A stretch of DNA of 22,663 bases from Herpomyces periplanetae (Eukaryota > Ascomycota > Laboulbeniomycetes > Herpomycetales > Herpomycetaceae): assembly GCA_009733715.1 (NCBI GenBank), contig WMKJ01000159.1, positions 1-22,663 on the forward strand, written 5' to 3'. The stretch's first letter is position 1; each line of letters opens with the position of its first letter. Below are positions 19,384 to 22,663 of this stretch, in pieces. The notes beneath the pieces were generated by a model, which worked only from the letters and a program-made list of their open reading frames with translations, was not told the DNA's origin and searched no databases. Made by a program: the position numbers and the translations under genes.

Positions 19384-21020
19384 TACGTAAATCTTTTAGT
19401 TGAGGATTTGGCTCTATCCGGTTTGTTTGTTTCAAATTCTTTTGGTACTTCTCACACTATTAGATTCATGGAAATAGCTATTTCGCAAGATTTATCCGAA
19501 GTAAAATATATTCGAATATTGTTACATTGATGCTGACTTAAAAATTCATCGTTAACATTTGTATTTCGAAGATTAGTGTATTATTTGTTTAATCGGATTA
19601 TCTAGTCCAAAATTTGCACAAGAGTTAATTAGTCTTTGGTGATGCCCTGCAGTTACCCTTGATATTCGCGTTAACCCTGGGTAATTATCATTTACCTATA
19701 TGTCGATGATTCAGTTTTATGTGGGATGGGTATGTGTGGAAAGCTTTATACAATGTTTGCAGTAGCGTGGAACAAACACTTAATTATGAGGATATAAGGT
19801 TTTTAGATATCTTTTATAGTTTTTCGGAATGCCTTACTGTATTTGTTTTAGAGCGTTATTATTGCAGGGTATTGTAAATGTCATGATTACTTAACATTTA
19901 GAAATGGATAAGACAATCTCATTAGATTGATAAATTTTTATAGTACATACGGATTAATATGAATAAAATGAAGTATTATCTGGACTAAGCAAGAGTAATG
20001 TAACACTATGATGCATTCTTTGTACGTGGGCTGTATTTAGTTGCGACAGCTGTGAGTTAGTATAGTTTAATTGATTGTCAATTATTGGACTAGTGAAATA
20101 TGGCAACTGTAAAGATATTATTAAAATAATGTAAGAGTAGACGATCAAAATATTGTTTTCTGAACATTGGTAACAGAGAATTCATTTCAACTGGCCAACT
20201 TCTTGATGAAAAAGTAAGTACAATGAAGTAGAACAACACATGAATTTGAAGACTAACAATACAAGATGTTACATAGGGACTAATTATACTAAATTTTAAA
20301 CTGTAAAAGTTTTAAAAAACTATCACGATAACCATTTGACAACGAAAGACAAATGCACCGCCACACATCATAGGCACATGTGGCTTGATCACAGGCGATG
20401 TGGCGGCAGCGGGGATTAACGATTTGCCGAGAAGCGTAATTTAAAGGATCATCACGGCGTCAGAAAAGGATTTTGGGAAAACTTGGAACGCTTAACCCGG
20501 GGGGAAAGTGACGAGTTTGATAATTTGGGCTTAAATTGTGGATTATTATAGTGGGAAAGTTGTTTGGGAGATATAATTTATGGGTGGTAGTATCCAGCAG
20601 TTTTCGGTTGATGATAGTCGATTAACTTTGTTGAAATTGAAAGAATTTAATACGTATATACATTAGAGGCAATTTTGGCGAGTGCATTTTGCACGTTCAT
20701 GGTACGTGATTTGAAAAGAGAGATAAATTTAATAACTGGAAAAGTTAATGGTAGTTGGGTTTGATATTCAGTGAATTTAATACACTTGAGCGATTGATTA
20801 AAGTTAATTTACCTTTACAAAAGTACATCATTGTTTGAAGGATATTTTAATCTATTTAACTAACTGAAATCTCGTTACAGAATTAGGTTCTCGTAATCAG
20901 TAATACTTCGATACACGAATAATTATAAAAAGTTTATGTTGCCAGTGAAAATTCACCCTTTACTACTGCGGCTACCTTTCTCACTGTATCTTCACTTCTA
21001 TATAGTGAATCGTGTTAATC
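19384..21020. other. Long spacer between TRAX and the PIN-like gene
   Basis: About 1.6 kb between two genes on the same strand, long for this window. Most is AT-rich with no family-like frame on either strand. A GC-richer patch at about 20350-20520 contains an inverted-repeat cluster (listed separately). TTACCC and GGGTAA arms face each other near 19652-19683. I found no tRNA or clear snoRNA boxes; an unannotated noncoding transcript cannot be excluded. Confidence 0.5.
20358..20406. repeat. Inverted-repeat cluster with CCGCCACA / TGTGGCGG arms
   Basis: CCGCCACA at 20358-20365 pairs perfectly with TGTGGCGG at 20399-20406. Between them, GCACATGTGGC contains a further TGTGGC copy (20379-20384), so alternative pairings exist. 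This is a GC-rich island about 620-660 bp upstream of the PIN-like gene. GTGGC-type sequences are bound by calcineurin-responsive zinc-finger factors in some fungi, but that is only a suggestion here. Confidence 0.45.
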
Positions 21021-22377
21021 ATGCCTCCTGATAATTCACAAAATGATGAACCGATTCAGTGTATCGTTGATGAAATGGCTTTGATCGCAGGCCTGGAAAA
21101 ATCTACCCGGGATAGCTTTATTAAGCTTATCATGGCGGGCGCTCTTCGTTTATACGTTCCCTTATACAGTATGTCGTGTATACCTTGTGTTAATGATCTA
21201 CTCTTTTCGTGTACATCACTTACTCGCGCCCTACCGTTAATTTACACTTAATTATCAGTTGATCGATTTGTTGACCTTGTTCGCAGCACTCGATGCTTTA
21301 TATCGATTAAAACAGAGTAAAGGAAAGTTCGCATCTGCCTCGCAAACAGCGCTCACTTGGTTGGATGAAATTACATCCCAACCTTCGGTTCAAGCCAACG
21401 GATTAGTTCAACTGCAAGGAGGCTTTGAAGCATTTGATACGTGGGCTGATGCTGAAAAAGCTTATCTTAATCGAATGTCAGCGGGTTCAATTAGTGTTGG
21501 GAGTACGACTACTACTGCCAGCGTTACTTCAAGTCTTTCGACACTGGATTCGACGATTGAACGATTAAATGATCAAATTAAATCGTTAACCATTACTGAA
21601 AAGTCGAGTTTTGCACATCCTTCACATAAAGTTAAACAGGAACCGATTTGTCGTGGAAATACTCAGATTAATTCATCTTTTATTAAGCTTTCGACGACAT
21701 CTTCTTCAAAAATCGTACTTCCCGAACGACTTCAACCTTTACTGAACTATCTTCTCTGGAGAATGTATAATGTTGAAGATGAATCTACTCCACGAAATTC
21801 GTTTATTTTTCTTACGAATGATGCCGTTAAGATTTCTTTTGCTCGTCGGTTCGAAATTCGAGTAATGCGTTTAGAAAGGTTCTGGGATCAAATTCTCAGT
21901 GATGATCGTAAGACTAAACTTTTTACGGATAGCGATACATTCAATCTCCCTTTTACAATACTACAGGAAGATAACCATCCTGAACCCTTGAAACTGTCAC
22001 CTCCACCCATTGATCCCATTGATCCCATTGACACTGAACTTCAATTTGACGATCCTGTTATACAAAATTCACCGCCTGTGATACCTCAACATACTAATGG
22101 GATTTTACCACTTGATTTGAATATGGTTACAAGATCTTCTAAGCGCTTACCCGGATCTAATCCAAGCCGTGGTGGTATGAGTAACGGTGGAGGAGGTCGA
22201 AGATTCAATCGGGGTGTATACTCGCGCAATCGAGGCAATTATGTGTCCCGTACAACGCCGGCGAAAACACCACCATTGGATTTTAGCAAGCCAATTGATC
22301 CGGAATCATTTGCTAGACCACCGTCATTGGGTCGAGGAGGGCGTGGTGCTCGGCGTTTACTTTGGGAGCCGAGTTAA
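21021..22377 (+). CDS. PIN-like domain protein (putative nuclease) with RG-rich tail, two exons
   Basis: Exons are 21021-21168 and 21287-22377, giving 412 residues. I do not know a named gene for it. The N terminus shows the PIN fold's first motif, IVDEMALIAG (Asp17), like the family's VVDTNALI. Across the splice junction it reads LYVPLYTLDALYRLK (Asp52), like VPxxVLxELxxLK. The third motif, FIFLTND (Asp228), follows PLLNYLLWRM. PIN domains are Mg-dependent ribonucleases when these acidic residues are present. Between the motifs lies a Ser/Thr-rich linker at about 120-180. Residues 335-412 are a Gly/Arg-rich tail (SRGGMSNGGGGRR, LGRGGRGARR) ending LLWEPS, suggesting RNA contact. PID is repeated three times at 22006-22032. 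The 118-nt intron has a GTATGT donor and a TTCGCAG acceptor; another acceptor at 21258 would change the frame unless paired with a weaker donor. Nuclease activity is inference. Confidence 0.75.
22006..22032 (+). repeat. Three tandem 9-bp units (CCCATTGAY)
   Basis: CCCATTGAT occurs twice followed by CCCATTGAC, at 22006-22014, 22015-22023 and 22024-22032. It is in frame and encodes Pro-Ile-Asp three times in the linker of the PIN-like protein. A candidate length-variable coding microsatellite. Confidence 0.85.
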
Positions 22378-22663
22378 ACGCATTCCAAGCCAAAACTTTT
22401 TCCCCGCGCTTTTCATTGTGCTTGCTAAAGGGAGAAAGTTGATAATAGCATCTACTTTGAGCTGAATACGGAGATTGGGTTCGGGCGAAATATTCTTTCT
22501 TTTGTCTTTCGTGTCTTCCCATTGCTTCCCTTGCACGCTATGTCGTACATTTGAACACTTTCTACTTAACCTCTACGGCCTATTCCTGCAAACATACTGG
22601 TATTCCCGTTAACCATAATGACCGTCCCTGTTTTTCACATTCCCTGGCAAATTCATTAAGTTC
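22378..22663. other. 3' flank of the PIN-like gene to the right edge
   Basis: T/C-rich on the plus strand, with no recognisable feature. An ATG at 22618 opens only 13 codons before a stop and has no good splice donor, so I do not call a gene start there. Confidence 0.4.

Noticed and set aside
19954-20148. Minus-strand 64-codon frame
   Set aside because: AT-rich hydrophobic translation typical of spacer, without homology features.
20330-20460. Minus-strand frame of about 42 codons in the GC-rich patch
   Set aside because: No motif, no start context and no neighbouring exon; the inverted repeats explain the composition better.
22618-22659. ATG near the right edge as a new gene start
   Set aside because: The frame stops after 13 codons and offers no good splice donor.
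1-22663. tRNA, rRNA, CRISPR array, transposon or viral fossil
   Set aside because: I looked for tRNA B-box-like sequences, long terminal or tandem repeats, transposase or reverse-transcriptase motifs and regular spacer arrays, and saw none.

Overview
The window is nuclear DNA of a fungus. It is AT-rich by eye, and genes have zero to two short introns (58-118 nt) with GTAAGT or GTATGT donors. Gene content fits fungi: a Cho2-type two-domain phosphatidylethanolamine methyltransferase, an Ecm17/Met5-type sulfite reductase beta subunit, Opi10/Hikeshi, and a cytoplasmic dynein heavy chain. TRAX and dynein argue against a Saccharomyces-like yeast, but I cannot name a phylum from sequence alone. I saw no transposon, viral fossil, tRNA or rRNA.

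Layout, left to right. (1) 1-3226, minus: N-terminal 1,075 codons of cytoplasmic dynein heavy chain, cut by the window edge. (2) 3227-5044: a long divergent spacer. (3) 5045-9676, plus: sulfite reductase beta subunit, three exons. (4) 9858-11387, minus: AIF/AMID(FSP1)-like flavoprotein, tail to tail with the reductase. (5) 11388-12151: spacer with a G-rich island and a CRE palindrome. (6) 12152-12878, minus: Hikeshi/Opi10, two exons. (7) 12879-13406: shared divergent promoter carrying heat-shock elements. (8) 13407-14486, plus: PflX-type radical SAM protein. (9) 15066-18007, plus: CHO2, two exons. (10) 18375-19383, plus: TRAX (translin-associated factor X), three exons, the middle one only 18 nt. 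(11) 19384-21020: long spacer with an inverted-repeat cluster. (12) 21021-22377, plus: PIN-like domain protein with an RG-rich tail, two exons.

These are mostly unrelated housekeeping genes rather than a dedicated cluster. Loose themes are sulfur and SAM chemistry (sulfite reductase, radical SAM enzyme, SAM-dependent Cho2), stress (Hikeshi with heat-shock elements, a possible FSP1-like oxidoreductase) and RNA processing (TRAX followed in the same direction by a PIN-like protein). The points most worth checking are the heat-shock elements between Hikeshi and the radical SAM gene, the TRAX microexon with a perfect palindrome just before its start codon, the intron that splits a PIN motif, and the Asp-to-Ser change in the flavoprotein.
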